Assembly (NCBI GenBank): GCA_021201665.1
Contig: JAJQEO010000032.1
Span: forward strand, 1 to 34,975
DNA: 34,975 bases
Source: Lachnospiraceae bacterium
GTDB taxonomy: Bacteria; Bacillota; Clostridia; Lachnospirales; Lachnospiraceae
Direction: 5' to 3'
Below, piece by piece: positions 26,242 through 33,588 of the stretch; the stretch's first letter is position 1; the number at the start of each line of letters is the position of its first letter. The notes beneath the pieces are model-generated. The model saw only the letters and a program-made list of their open reading frames with translations. It made no database searches and was not told the origin of the DNA. The position numbers and the translations under genes were made by a program.

Positions 26242-27684
26242 ATGACTCTTGAAGAACAGGCAATTTTATCATATTACCGTCCAGTAGCCGACATCCGGGC
26301 AGAACACGGGATTTCTCTGGTGCAGGATGACCGGAGCGGGAAATTTTATGTCAAAAAATGTCTGACTGTCTATAACGCTGAGATTTTTCGCGCCCTGCAG
26401 GAGCATCCCATCCCCGGCACGCCGAAAATCTACGCGGTTATAGAAGATGCGGGCAGTGCCGTTCTGACCGTAATCGAGGAATATCTGCCAGGTGATTCGC
26501 TGCAGGAGCTTCTGGATACGCAGGGTGTTTTCCCGGAAGCGCAGGTCATTTCGATTGCGCTGGAGCTTACTTCCATTGTGCATTCCCTTCGTCAATCTGT
26601 GCCCGCCATCATTCACCGCGATATCAAACCGTCCAATGTCCTCCTGACCCCGGATGGACAGGTGAAGCTTCTGGATTTTAATGCCGCCAAATTTGCAGCC
26701 TCCGATATGCAGGGCCGCGACACCGTGCTGCTCGGGACGCGCGGCTTTGCAGCTCCGGAGCAGTACGGGTTTGCCGCTTCCAGCGTCCAGACCGACCTTT
26801 ACGCCATCGGCGTCCTGATGAATGTTCTGCTGACCGGAAAGCTTCCCGCTGAGCAAATGGCGGAGGGAAGCTTATCCGAAATCATCGCCACCTGTACGCA
26901 GATTGATCCGAAAAATCGTTATGCCAGCGCAGAGGCGCTGATCCAGGCACTGCAAAATAATTCAAGCCCTGCCTGGCAGGCTGCCGGGCAAAAATCGCCG
27001 CCGGCAGAAAAAGGTGAAAATGAGGAGACAGGGTACAATTCTGCACATATAGATGCCGACCGCCGGCAGCCTGACTCCACATATATCAAAGACGATTGGC
27101 AACAGTCAACTCCAGAATACACCAAAGGTGAGCGGCAGCAGGCTGAATTCCGGCATGCCAAAGGTGATTGGCAGCAGTCGGCTCCAGAGTACGCCAAAGG
27201 CGATCGGCAGCAGGCGAATCCAGAATACGCCAAAGGCGATCGGCAGCAGGCGAATCCAGAGTACGTCAAAGGCGATCGGCAACTGATTGATTCCACGCAT
27301 GCCGAAGACGACCATCGGCAAACCAGCTCCGTACATGCCCCAAAAACCTGGCGGCGCTTTCTTCCGCCCGGCTTCCGCAGCGGCTCCGCGCTTCATATGG
27401 CAGCTGCGGCAATCGGGTATTTTCTTTTGATTGACTGTACCATCACGTTACAGGTGGATACCAACTCCCGGTTTGAAGTAATTTTAAACCAGGCTGCTTT
27501 CGGTCTTGCCGGTTTCGGCGTGATCTTTTTTACCTGCAATTACCTCGGCATTCAGGCTCGCCTTCCGCTCTCCAGAAGTACGAAATGGCCGGTGCGCATC
27601 GCGGGAGTGCTCCTGTATGACGCGGCAATTGTCTTTGGAATCATACTCGTGATGTCTCTGATTCTGTCGTTTTTCACTGGTTGA
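26242..27684 (+). CDS. Membrane-anchored Ser/Thr protein kinase with a 12-residue-repeat linker
   Basis: This 480-residue protein starts at ATG 26242 (AAAGG 7 nt upstream), not at the earlier frame opening. The kinase domain has Lys38/39 (FYVKKCL), HRDIKPSN at 125-132, a DFN instead of DFG at 145-147, and GTRGFAAPEQYG with APE at 171-173. The glycine loop is weak. Residues about 271-366 are eight 12-residue repeats such as KGDRQQANPEYA. The C-terminus has three hydrophobic segments (about 384-404, 416-436 and 450-478), so the kinase probably faces the cytoplasm on a flexible linker. It is the only clear plus-strand gene and is divergent from a helix-turn-helix-like protein. Confidence 0.88.
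   Translation: MTLEEQAILSYYRPVADIRAEHGISLVQDDRSGKFYVKKCLTVYNAEIFRALQEHPIPGTPKIYAVIEDAGSAVLTVIEEYLPGDSLQELLDTQGVFPEAQVISIALELTSIVHSLRQSVPAIIHRDIKPSNVLLTPDGQVKLLDFNAAKFAASDMQGRDTVLLGTRGFAAPEQYGFAASSVQTDLYAIGVLMNVLLTGKLPAEQMAEGSLSEIIATCTQIDPKNRYASAEALIQALQNNSSPAWQAAGQKSPPAEKGENEETGYNSAHIDADRRQPDSTYIKDDWQQSTPEYTKGERQQAEFRHAKGDWQQSAPEYAKGDRQQANPEYAKGDRQQANPEYVKGDRQLIDSTHAEDDHRQTSSVHAPKTWRRFLPPGFRSGSALHMAAAAIGYFLLIDCTITLQVDTNSRFEVILNQAAFGLAGFGVIFFTCNYLGIQARLPLSRSTKWPVRIAGVLLYDAAIVFGIILVMSLILSFFTG
27052..27339 (+). repeat. Eight in-frame 36-bp repeats in the kinase linker
   Basis: Eight consecutive 36-bp units encode variants of KGDRQQANPEYA. Units 4 and 5 are nearly identical in DNA and the outer ones diverge, which suggests growth from the centre. 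The sequence is polar, without cysteine, and probably disordered. The array is coding and has no unique spacers, so it is not CRISPR. Confidence 0.88.
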
Positions 27685-27709
27685 TATGCGCTTCGAAAAC
27701 CAATAGTTA

Positions 27710-29476
27710 TCAGCCTTCGCGATAATTTCCCAGCCCGCTGTAAATTTCCTTTACAACCTCATAAGCCATCTTAGGTCTGCGATATTCGTCCACAATTCCC
27801 TTGTTATTTCTGCTTTTTGGACGGCGAAGCGCCCATTCGCGGCTAACCTTTACATCCGCGAACTGCCAGATATAGCTTCCTGAACAGGCTTCAAATTCCG
27901 CTGTTTCGCGCAGCTGATTCCGCAAAATGTCTGCCTGAAGCTCTTCGCTCCAGATTTCATGTCCGCGGCTTCGGAAGCCGTATACAGCTCCGGCGCCAAT
28001 TTCTGAAACCAGCAAAGGTTTCTGCAATGGTTTAAGCCAGGTACATAACTCATTTAAGCGTTCCGTTGCCGTATCCTGTTCGTACCAGTATGGATACATA
28101 TTCCACGAACAGATATCCGGCAGATCCTGACAAATATCTGTCTGGAATTTACAGGAGGCGTAGGTGCAGGGGCGGCTTTGATCCAGTTTTCGTATCAGAG
28201 AAAGCTGAGCATTATAACAGCTTCTCCCATATTCCGTGTCACTGCTGCATTCATTCAGAATGCCCCACACATATATGGATGGATGATTATAATGCGCCCA
28301 GATCATTTCCCGGATGATCACCTCACACTGTGCTTCAAACAGTGGATTTCGCATTTGTTCCTCGCTCATGCCTCTGGCATGATTTTCCTCCCATACGAGA
28401 ATCCCCATCTCATCACACATATCCAGAAATGCTTCATCGTTGGGATAATGAACCGTCCGCACGGAATTGCCCCCCATATCCCGAATCAGCTGCAGATCAG
28501 CGGCCATCGCGGATTCAGGAAGAGCACAGCCATACTGCGGATGATCCTCGTGGCGGCAGAAGCCTTTGATCCGAAGCGCTTTTCCGTTAAGTAAAATATG
28601 GTTCCCGTCTACACGAACCGTCCGAAATCCGATTCGCTCTATGAGGTCATCAAAAGCCTCACCATTTTTTACCAGCTCTACTGATGCTTTATACAGTGCC
28701 GGATTTTCCAGTGACCATGATTCTACGTTTGCGATAGTAAGCTCTTCAGAATAAATCAGATTGCCCGCATAGGGAGAAAAATTTTCCTCTCCCAGATCAG
28801 CTGCCGCTGCAGGGACCAGAATATGCTGCGCAGAAAATACGGTACCTGCGATTTCGCCCCGCAGATCTGTAAACTGGCTCTCTTCAGACAGATTCCTGCA
28901 GAAAACCTCAATGCGGATCCGCCAGCCATCCTTCGTTTTGGTCAGAGGGGTCACATGAATGCAGGATAAAAAGAGAGGCGGCACCTCTTCCAGCATCACA
29001 TCTCTTGTCACTCCTCCATACGAATAATAATCATTTGGGAAATCCAGAGAATACTCCGCCGCAAAAGAATTGTCTGCGATGATTTCCAGCAAATGTACTC
29101 CTGGCTTCAGATCCGTCGCACATCCGGAAAATGCCGTGTAGGAACCATAGTGTTTCGCCAGCTTTTTCCCATCTACAAAAATCTCCCCGAAATGGCTGAC
29201 GCCTTCACAGACAATCCTCACGTTTCCCTGCGCTTCAAATTGCGTCCGCCACGAAGTTTTTCCCCGATAGTTTTCATATCCCGGACAGTTCTCCACACAG
29301 CCCGGCACAAACATTTTTTTTGATTTGCTTTTTCCCCGATCCTGCTCCAGAAATCTTCCCTTGTCAGGCCCCAGTGGTTTTTCTCCTTCTTCTTCATTCT
29401 CAAGAGCAGTAAAATCCCACAGCCGCCCGCTCAACTCTTTTATTTTTCTGATTTTATGCTGCTGAAAGCCTCTCAT
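27710..29476 (-). CDS. uidA: Beta-glucuronidase (glycoside hydrolase family 2)
   Basis: This enzyme removes glucuronic acid from conjugates such as host drug or steroid glucuronides. The 588-residue product has the GH2 order: sugar-binding domain, immunoglobulin-like domain, then a TIM barrel with IKGFCRHEDHPQYG, acid/base Glu409 (WGILNECSS) and nucleophile Glu492 (LLVSEIGAGA). The N-x-K-G signature that recognises the glucuronate carboxylate is present as NNKG at 557-560. The loop after VWEENHARG is short, so it is probably a no-loop-1 or mini-loop enzyme. The start at ATG 29476 is supported by AAGGGA. There is no signal peptide, so it is cytoplasmic. No transporter or uronate genes adjoin it. 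Confidence 0.88.
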   Translation of the reverse strand: MRGFQQHKIRKIKELSGRLWDFTALENEEEGEKPLGPDKGRFLEQDRGKSKSKKMFVPGCVENCPGYENYRGKTSWRTQFEAQGNVRIVCEGVSHFGEIFVDGKKLAKHYGSYTAFSGCATDLKPGVHLLEIIADNSFAAEYSLDFPNDYYSYGGVTRDVMLEEVPPLFLSCIHVTPLTKTKDGWRIRIEVFCRNLSEESQFTDLRGEIAGTVFSAQHILVPAAAADLGEENFSPYAGNLIYSEELTIANVESWSLENPALYKASVELVKNGEAFDDLIERIGFRTVRVDGNHILLNGKALRIKGFCRHEDHPQYGCALPESAMAADLQLIRDMGGNSVRTVHYPNDEAFLDMCDEMGILVWEENHARGMSEEQMRNPLFEAQCEVIIREMIWAHYNHPSIYVWGILNECSSDTEYGRSCYNAQLSLIRKLDQSRPCTYASCKFQTDICQDLPDICSWNMYPYWYEQDTATERLNELCTWLKPLQKPLLVSEIGAGAVYGFRSRGHEIWSEELQADILRNQLRETAEFEACSGSYIWQFADVKVSREWALRRPKSRNNKGIVDEYRRPKMAYEVVKEIYSGLGNYREG

Positions 29477-29594
29477 TGCACTATTCCCTTCACATTTTCC
29501 ACCACACTGCGGAGCCTTCCTGCATTTTATCCGGCTGGCATAGCTTTTCCAGAGATTCAGTCTCTCGCAGCATTTATCAAATTGCATATATATA

Positions 29595-30185
29595 TTATAC
29601 TTTCACATCTGCAACTACACATGGCGTTTTCAACGCAGTAGCTGCGCATAACATCTTCTCAATCACTGCCGCGCACAGCAGCAGTCCTTCCTGATCTTCC
29701 TCCGTAAAGCGCCCCACCAGGGGACTGTCGATATCAAGCACTCCAACAATCTGCCCATTCACATGGAGCGGAAGCACGATCTCTGAGCGGGACGCACAGT
29801 CGCAGGCAATATGTCCCGGAAACTGATGCACATCCAGCACGCGCTGTACCTGATCCTGCTGCACCGCTGTGCCACAGACACCCTTTCCGATGGGAATCCG
29901 CACACAGGCAGCCCGTCCCTGAAACGGGCCGAGGACAAGCTCTTTCTCCGCCTGGGAATCGTTCGACATCAAAGCCTCATCACACCCCTGCGCTGCAGGT
30001 GTAGTCTGTCCATTTATTTTTTCTTTCAGAAAATAAAATCCGACCCAGTTGATATCTTCTAAAGCCTCATTAAGCAGCGCACTCGCATTCGCAAGGTTGG
30101 CGATCAGATCGGTCTCTCCTTCAAACAGACCTTCCAGCTGCCGGGCAAGCTGACGGTACACTTTTATATCTGGAGCATTTCTCAT
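29595..30185 (-). CDS. msrC: Free methionine-(R)-sulfoxide reductase (GAF domain)
   Basis: This enzyme reduces free Met-(R)-sulfoxide with thioredoxin after oxidative damage. The 196-residue GAF protein has the family cysteines Cys94 (ACVRIPIG), Cys104 (GVCGTA) and Cys128 (GHIACD). Compared with the family it carries about 25 extra residues between the second strand (WVGFYFLKEK) and ELVLGPFQG, including a further Cys68. GGGGAGG precedes the ATG. A promoter lies at 30269-30296. The alternative, a plain GAF sensor, is unlikely because the catalytic cysteines are complete. Confidence 0.92.
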   Translation of the reverse strand: MRNAPDIKVYRQLARQLEGLFEGETDLIANLANASALLNEALEDINWVGFYFLKEKINGQTTPAAQGCDEALMSNDSQAEKELVLGPFQGRAACVRIPIGKGVCGTAVQQDQVQRVLDVHQFPGHIACDCASRSEIVLPLHVNGQIVGVLDIDSPLVGRFTEEDQEGLLLCAAVIEKMLCAATALKTPCVVADVKV

Positions 30186-30268
30186 AATATTGCGCCTCCC
30201 CTGTTGCTTTTATTATCCATTCTGGGACTATCCTCTTTAAAACCAGCCAAGCCATAGGTTTTGATGCC

Positions 30269-30296
30269 ATCATAACACATTTTTCAGGAAAGTCTA
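30269..30296 (-). promoter_or_regulatory. Promoter of msrC
   Basis: On the minus strand TAGACT (30291-30296), a 16-bp spacer and TATGAT (30269-30274) with TG one base before the -10. It shares GAAAAATGTG in the spacer with the promoter at 21071-21098. Confidence 0.6.
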
Positions 30297-30398
30297 CCTG
30301 CTAAAAATACTCATTGTCCATACCGCTCCCACGGCAGCACTGCCCTCATAGTCCTCGTAAATGTATAGATACTCAAAGCCCTCAGTCACTGTCTTCAT
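30294..30398 (-). CDS. Possible 34-residue small protein overlapping the TIGR04076 gene end
   Basis: An ATG at 30398 opens a frame (MKTVTEGFEYLYIYEDYEGS, ending AVWTMSIFSR) that overlaps the last 17 bases of the TIGR04076-type gene and ends within the -35 box of the msrC promoter. The composition is protein-like and the position would allow translational coupling. There is no separate ribosome site. It may equally be the remnant of a longer gene. Confidence 0.3.
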   Translation of the reverse strand: MKTVTEGFEYLYIYEDYEGSAAVGAVWTMSIFSR

Positions 30399-30696
30399 CC
30401 AGTGCTTCAATCAGAAAACTGACGGGACGAAATCCGTCATTGCAGGAGATCAACGCAGATTTTTTGTTCTTCATCCATCCGCTGTATATATCCTCACCGC
30501 CATATGAGAGCGTCATTACAAATGGAGAAATGCTTTCCCACGCGCTGTCGCAAAATCCTTCCGGCTTCTGCCAGCCATTCGCGACAAATACCTGTCCTTC
30601 TGCCATATTGCATGCGTTCGGAATCGGGTTCTCATAGGCTTCCATGAGATCCTTGTAGCATGCAATCCTCATGACCGTAATTTTGCATTTTTTCAT
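30382..30696 (-). CDS. TIGR04076 family protein
   Basis: The 104-residue protein follows the family layout: KKCKITVMRIACYKDLM, then GQVFVANGWQKPEGFCDSAW, YGGEDIYSGWM and a C-terminal CNDGFRPVSFLIE. The family is widespread in anaerobes; its function is unknown. The conserved tryptophans and cysteines hint at ligand or metal binding, which is an inference. GAGGAG lies 8 nt before the ATG. Confidence 0.85.
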   Translation of the reverse strand: MKKCKITVMRIACYKDLMEAYENPIPNACNMAEGQVFVANGWQKPEGFCDSAWESISPFVMTLSYGGEDIYSGWMKNKKSALISCNDGFRPVSFLIEALDEDSD

Positions 30697-30720
30697 CGGA
30701 TCTGCTCCTCATCCTTTCAT

Positions 30721-30759
30721 TTTGCGGCTCCTGATTCTATTTCGCGGCTCCTGATTCTA
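30721..30759. repeat. 19/20-bp tandem repeat upstream of the TIGR04076 gene
   Basis: GCGGCTCCTGATTCTATT occurs twice in a row, followed by the start of a third degenerate unit (CCGCAGCC). It lies 25-65 bp upstream of the ATG, so it would be in the leader RNA. Confidence 0.7.
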
Positions 30760-30858
30760 TTCCGCAGCCGCCTGTTTCAACGGAAAAGATTGCCAGGAAG
30801 CCATTTAACTCTGTTTTTTCTTTTTCAGCATGGCTAAAACATCTTTTATGTGATGGTT

Positions 30859-31431
30859 TCAGACCGATTCATAAAGGAAGCTTTCAATAATTCCATGTTC
30901 CAGGAATTCAGGAATGCATTCATTGATTGCCCGCTGTTTTATGTCCTGATCCGGGAACATCCTGTCTTTTATTAAAATTCCGGATGGAAAAACCGGTTTT
31001 TCGAATTTGTGGCAGCGGATATCGCGGTAATTACTGCATCTCGGAATATCATGCATGCGTGAGAGATAGTCCAGAGCAGACAGCAGGTACAAACTTTCAA
31101 ATGTCAGGCCTTCGTTCCAGTATGTCCGGATAGCGTCGGATTCCAGCAGCTCGATCATAAAATCAATATCGCCCTTATTTTTCAGATGATGCGAGACATT
31201 ACTCCGAAAGTTCGCAAAATCACGTTTGGAATCCGCAGGCGGCTCCACCAGCTCTTCCATGGTTACATTCAATGCTTTTGCTATTTTATATACCGTCTCT
31301 GCAGAACATTTTGGCAATGTTGTTTTATAAGTACAAATATCGCGGATTGTGGAATACGGAACGCCGCTTTCCTTTGCAAGCCTGTATCTGGTTACGTTTT
31401 TCGTCTCCAGCAGTACATTAATATTTGTCAT
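30859..31431 (-). CDS. XRE-family transcriptional regulator
   Basis: Residues 1-65 form a Cro/CI-type helix-turn-helix (LLETKNVTRYRLAKESGVPY, STIRDICTYKTTLPKCSAET, IAKALNVTMEELV). The remaining 125 residues, all-helical at first, are a domain I do not recognise. The start at ATG 31431 is supported by GGAGGAT 6 nt upstream. The promoter is fully consensus and contains a palindrome, which suggests autorepression. A partner toxin gene is not evident next to it. It might be an orphan antitoxin-type regulator. Confidence 0.8.
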   Translation of the reverse strand: MTNINVLLETKNVTRYRLAKESGVPYSTIRDICTYKTTLPKCSAETVYKIAKALNVTMEELVEPPADSKRDFANFRSNVSHHLKNKGDIDFMIELLESDAIRTYWNEGLTFESLYLLSALDYLSRMHDIPRCSNYRDIRCHKFEKPVFPSGILIKDRMFPDQDIKQRAINECIPEFLEHGIIESFLYESV

Positions 31432-31455
31432 GGCACATCCTCCATCTCTGGCAAA

Positions 31456-31484
31456 ATTATAGCGGTATACCACACTAATGTCAA
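31456..31484 (-). promoter_or_regulatory. Consensus promoter with embedded palindrome for the XRE gene
   Basis: TTGACA (31479-31484), 17 bp, TATAAT (31456-31461): both hexamers are perfect on the minus strand. Between them lies GGTATACC (31464-31471), an 8-bp perfect palindrome. Such placement is typical of a repressor operator. Confidence 0.8.
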
Positions 31485-31790
31485 CTTATTTGTTTGCACT
31501 GTTTTTCTCTTATCATTACTGTAAGGGTGCAAAACAGCATAAAAGCAAAAAGCATTTTCTGCCTGACCACGCCCCCTGGTGTTATAATTCCACTAACTCA
31601 AAAAGGGTTTTTATGGAAAATGAAATCCAGAATAGATCTTCACCATGTCGCTGACTTCGATGACCGTCGCATCAATCGGCATGTCAATGTAGAAGAACAG
31701 TAACTGTGAATGTATCGAACAGATACGGATAAAGAATGTATCTGTCCTGAACGGATACAAAACTACAAAAGACTGATAATGTATACGCAA
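31485..31790. other. Spacer with a gene remnant and palindromic repeats
   Basis: No intact gene was seen. On the minus strand a short frame ends MPIDATVIEVSDMVKIYSGF-HFP at 31611-31682. It reads like the true C-terminus of a lost protein, but I cannot name it. A plus-strand extended -10 (TGTTATAAT near 31580) is also present. Positions 31685-31790 hold palindromic units shared with 34625-34703. Confidence 0.4.
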
Positions 31791-31836
31791 GAAAAGTCCG
31801 GCTGCTCAAAAAAGTTTTGAGGCAGCCGGACTTTTT
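31716..31836. repeat. Copy A of a palindrome-plus-terminator module
   Basis: It starts with palindromic units (GTATC...GATAC type) and ends with a long hairpin: AAAAGTCCGGCTGCTCAAAA pairing with TTTTGAGGCAGCCGGACTTT (31791-31836), with T-runs on both strands, so it can terminate both ways. It is homologous to 34625-34748. Confidence 0.85.
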
Positions 31837-31915
31837 GCGGATTGTTTACAGGGAATTTCCCGAATTTTCCCAAGAATTCAAGGCGTCTGGCTCCATGAAT
31901 TGTTTTCTGTTTCCG

Positions 31916-32128
31916 TCACACAACCGTCTCCCGGAACATTTTTCCATCCATTTCAATCGTATGAGTCCCGGTCAGTTTTTCTTTCTTCGTATTAAAGCAA
32001 AAGCTGAGCAGCCAGCCGACCGGCAGGTTATATTGTTTCAGATAACCGCAAAGCCATTCCTGGTTTTCTGCTGCGGCAGCATTTTCTATAACCTGCTTCG
32101 CGCGGGAAAAGCTGATGTTAGGCTGCAA
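31916..32128 (-). pseudogene. C-terminal fragment of an AAA-ATPase/nuclease-like protein (copy A)
   Basis: The 70-codon frame contains WLCGYLKQYNLPVGWLLSF and FNTKKEKLTGTHTIEMDG-KMFRETVV. It aligns with the fragment at 34754-34928 (EKQLLEYMDYYHLQKGYML, SFNFNKKK, LLLGERTLIEAVV). That pattern is the C-terminus of a common ATP-binding protein family with a PD-(D/E)XK-like end. The ATPase part is missing. It is followed about 80 bp later by module A. Confidence 0.6.
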
Positions 32129-32161
32129 GGGTTAAAAAAACGGTATGGGCAGGCGCAGACT

Positions 32162-33385
32162 TCAGCATGTCCTGGCATTCATCAGCACGACCTGTATATC
32201 CTTCCCCTGCCTGGTTATAATCGGAGTCACTCCGACCGCCGGCAGCAGCGACATATCTCTCATTTCCCTTAGCGTATGCCCTCTCAGAAAGGCCATACGA
32301 GTATTCGCGTTTACTTTTTTCACAAGATCCGAAAAATGCTTTGCGATATCCATAGACGCTGCGTGTATATGCGCCTCAATCGTAAGATTTCTGATGCTCT
32401 CAAGAACTCCTGCCTGAAAAATATCCTGCATGATCGTCATACACATCCTGGAAGAATTATCCGGAGTCATTTTCATAACAGTATTTGCAAAATTCCAGAG
32501 TTCCTGATACTCCTTCTGTCTGGCTGGATAGCCGTTTTTGGCATAATCCAGAATTTCCTCTTTAGTCGGTATGTAATAATCCGTTGCAAACATCTTATCA
32601 TCAAAATATTGAAAAGAGCAAAAGGAAGCATATTCCTTCGAAATAAGGTTTCCTTCCACATACCGGCAGGGATTCCGATCTTCCGGAAACTGGTCAAGAA
32701 GCTGCAGAAAATCCTGATAGGGCAGACTCAGTTCTGTATCTTTGCGGTACATCCGGTGCAGGATCTTGACCGGTGCCGCCGCGTAAATCCATTCAAGCGC
32801 CTCCAGGCAGCGTTCCAGCCAGCGCATATGCCGATGATAATCGCGGTAGCCAACCTTACAAATATATCCATAGATCACACGCACATCCGGCGGAACTTCA
32901 TAAGTCTCATCCTCGTAATAATTGACAAATCCTTCGTCCCAAAGATCATCCAGCTTTTCCACGTCAGCAGCCGCCGGTTTGACGCAGCCGCCAGCTATTA
33001 ACCGCTCAAACGCGTCCAAAGTCTCTTCGTCAAATTGCAGCAGGGCGTTCCTCATATTGTCCGGCACAAGCATATGAGCCGCTATCTGGTGGACACCTTT
33101 TGCTCTGCTTTCTTTTTCGTCCTGGAACAGATGATATTCTTCTGCGTAATCAGCCAGCCATTCATCTGAGAAGGATAACAGAAGGGCCTCCAGGTTATTC
33201 ATTTCCGGCGTGCTGTATCTGCCAGCCTCCGCCAGAGTTTTTCCAAGCTCTTCTTCTGCCAGACCGGCCCGCCTCCTGAAGCGCTCACACTCAGCCTCAA
33301 GCCGCTCAACGCGGGTCTCCAGTTTTTTTATTCTGACAGCCAGCTGTTTCGTCTCGTCTTCACTCTTTCGGGCAGCGTTTTCCAT
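32162..33385 (-). CDS. Unknown 407-residue protein with an N-terminal coiled coil
   Basis: Residues 1-50 form a clear coiled coil (heptads of L, V and A with charged flanks: LAVRIKKLETRVERLEAECE). The rest is rich in aromatic and acidic residues, mainly helical, without signal peptide or membrane segments. AGGAGG stands 6 nt before the ATG. I do not recognise the family. A short stretch (IPTKEEILDYAKNGYP) resembles [16 protein letters not shown] in the SEC-C protein upstream, so the two may be distant relatives. Both lie between the two copies of the palindrome-terminator module. Confidence 0.75.
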   Translation of the reverse strand: MENAARKSEDETKQLAVRIKKLETRVERLEAECERFRRRAGLAEEELGKTLAEAGRYSTPEMNNLEALLLSFSDEWLADYAEEYHLFQDEKESRAKGVHQIAAHMLVPDNMRNALLQFDEETLDAFERLIAGGCVKPAAADVEKLDDLWDEGFVNYYEDETYEVPPDVRVIYGYICKVGYRDYHRHMRWLERCLEALEWIYAAAPVKILHRMYRKDTELSLPYQDFLQLLDQFPEDRNPCRYVEGNLISKEYASFCSFQYFDDKMFATDYYIPTKEEILDYAKNGYPARQKEYQELWNFANTVMKMTPDNSSRMCMTIMQDIFQAGVLESIRNLTIEAHIHAASMDIAKHFSDLVKKVNANTRMAFLRGHTLREMRDMSLLPAVGVTPIITRQGKDIQVVLMNARTC

Positions 33386-33443
33386 GTTTTTCCTCCTGGC
33401 CTCGGCAAAATTGGGGGCTTCGTTTAAAGCCTCAGCCCTTGAT

Positions 33444-33472
33444 ATCGTAGCATATCACAGTTGACAGCGCAA
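33444..33472 (-). promoter_or_regulatory. Probable promoter of the 407-residue unknown gene
   Basis: On the minus strand TTGCGC (33467-33472), 17 bp, TACGAT (33444-33449) with TG one base before the -10. The leader to the ATG at 33385 would be about 55 nt. Confidence 0.5.
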
Positions 33473-33588
33473 GGCGTTTTTTGATCACTATAAACGGCTC
33501 AACGTAGTGTGCAAAGCCATTCGGCGGCAAATCATTCAGGTATCATATTGCAAAAGTTCTCTGACTGCAAGCAATAAAAAGACAGTCT

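Noticed and set aside
27052..27339. CRISPR-like 36-bp periodic array
   Set aside because: The units are contiguous, without spacers, and encode an in-frame protein repeat in the kinase.
31619..31702. Plus-strand small protein MKSRIDLHHVADFDDRR...
   Set aside because: It lies opposite a better protein-like remnant on the minus strand and has no clear ribosome site.
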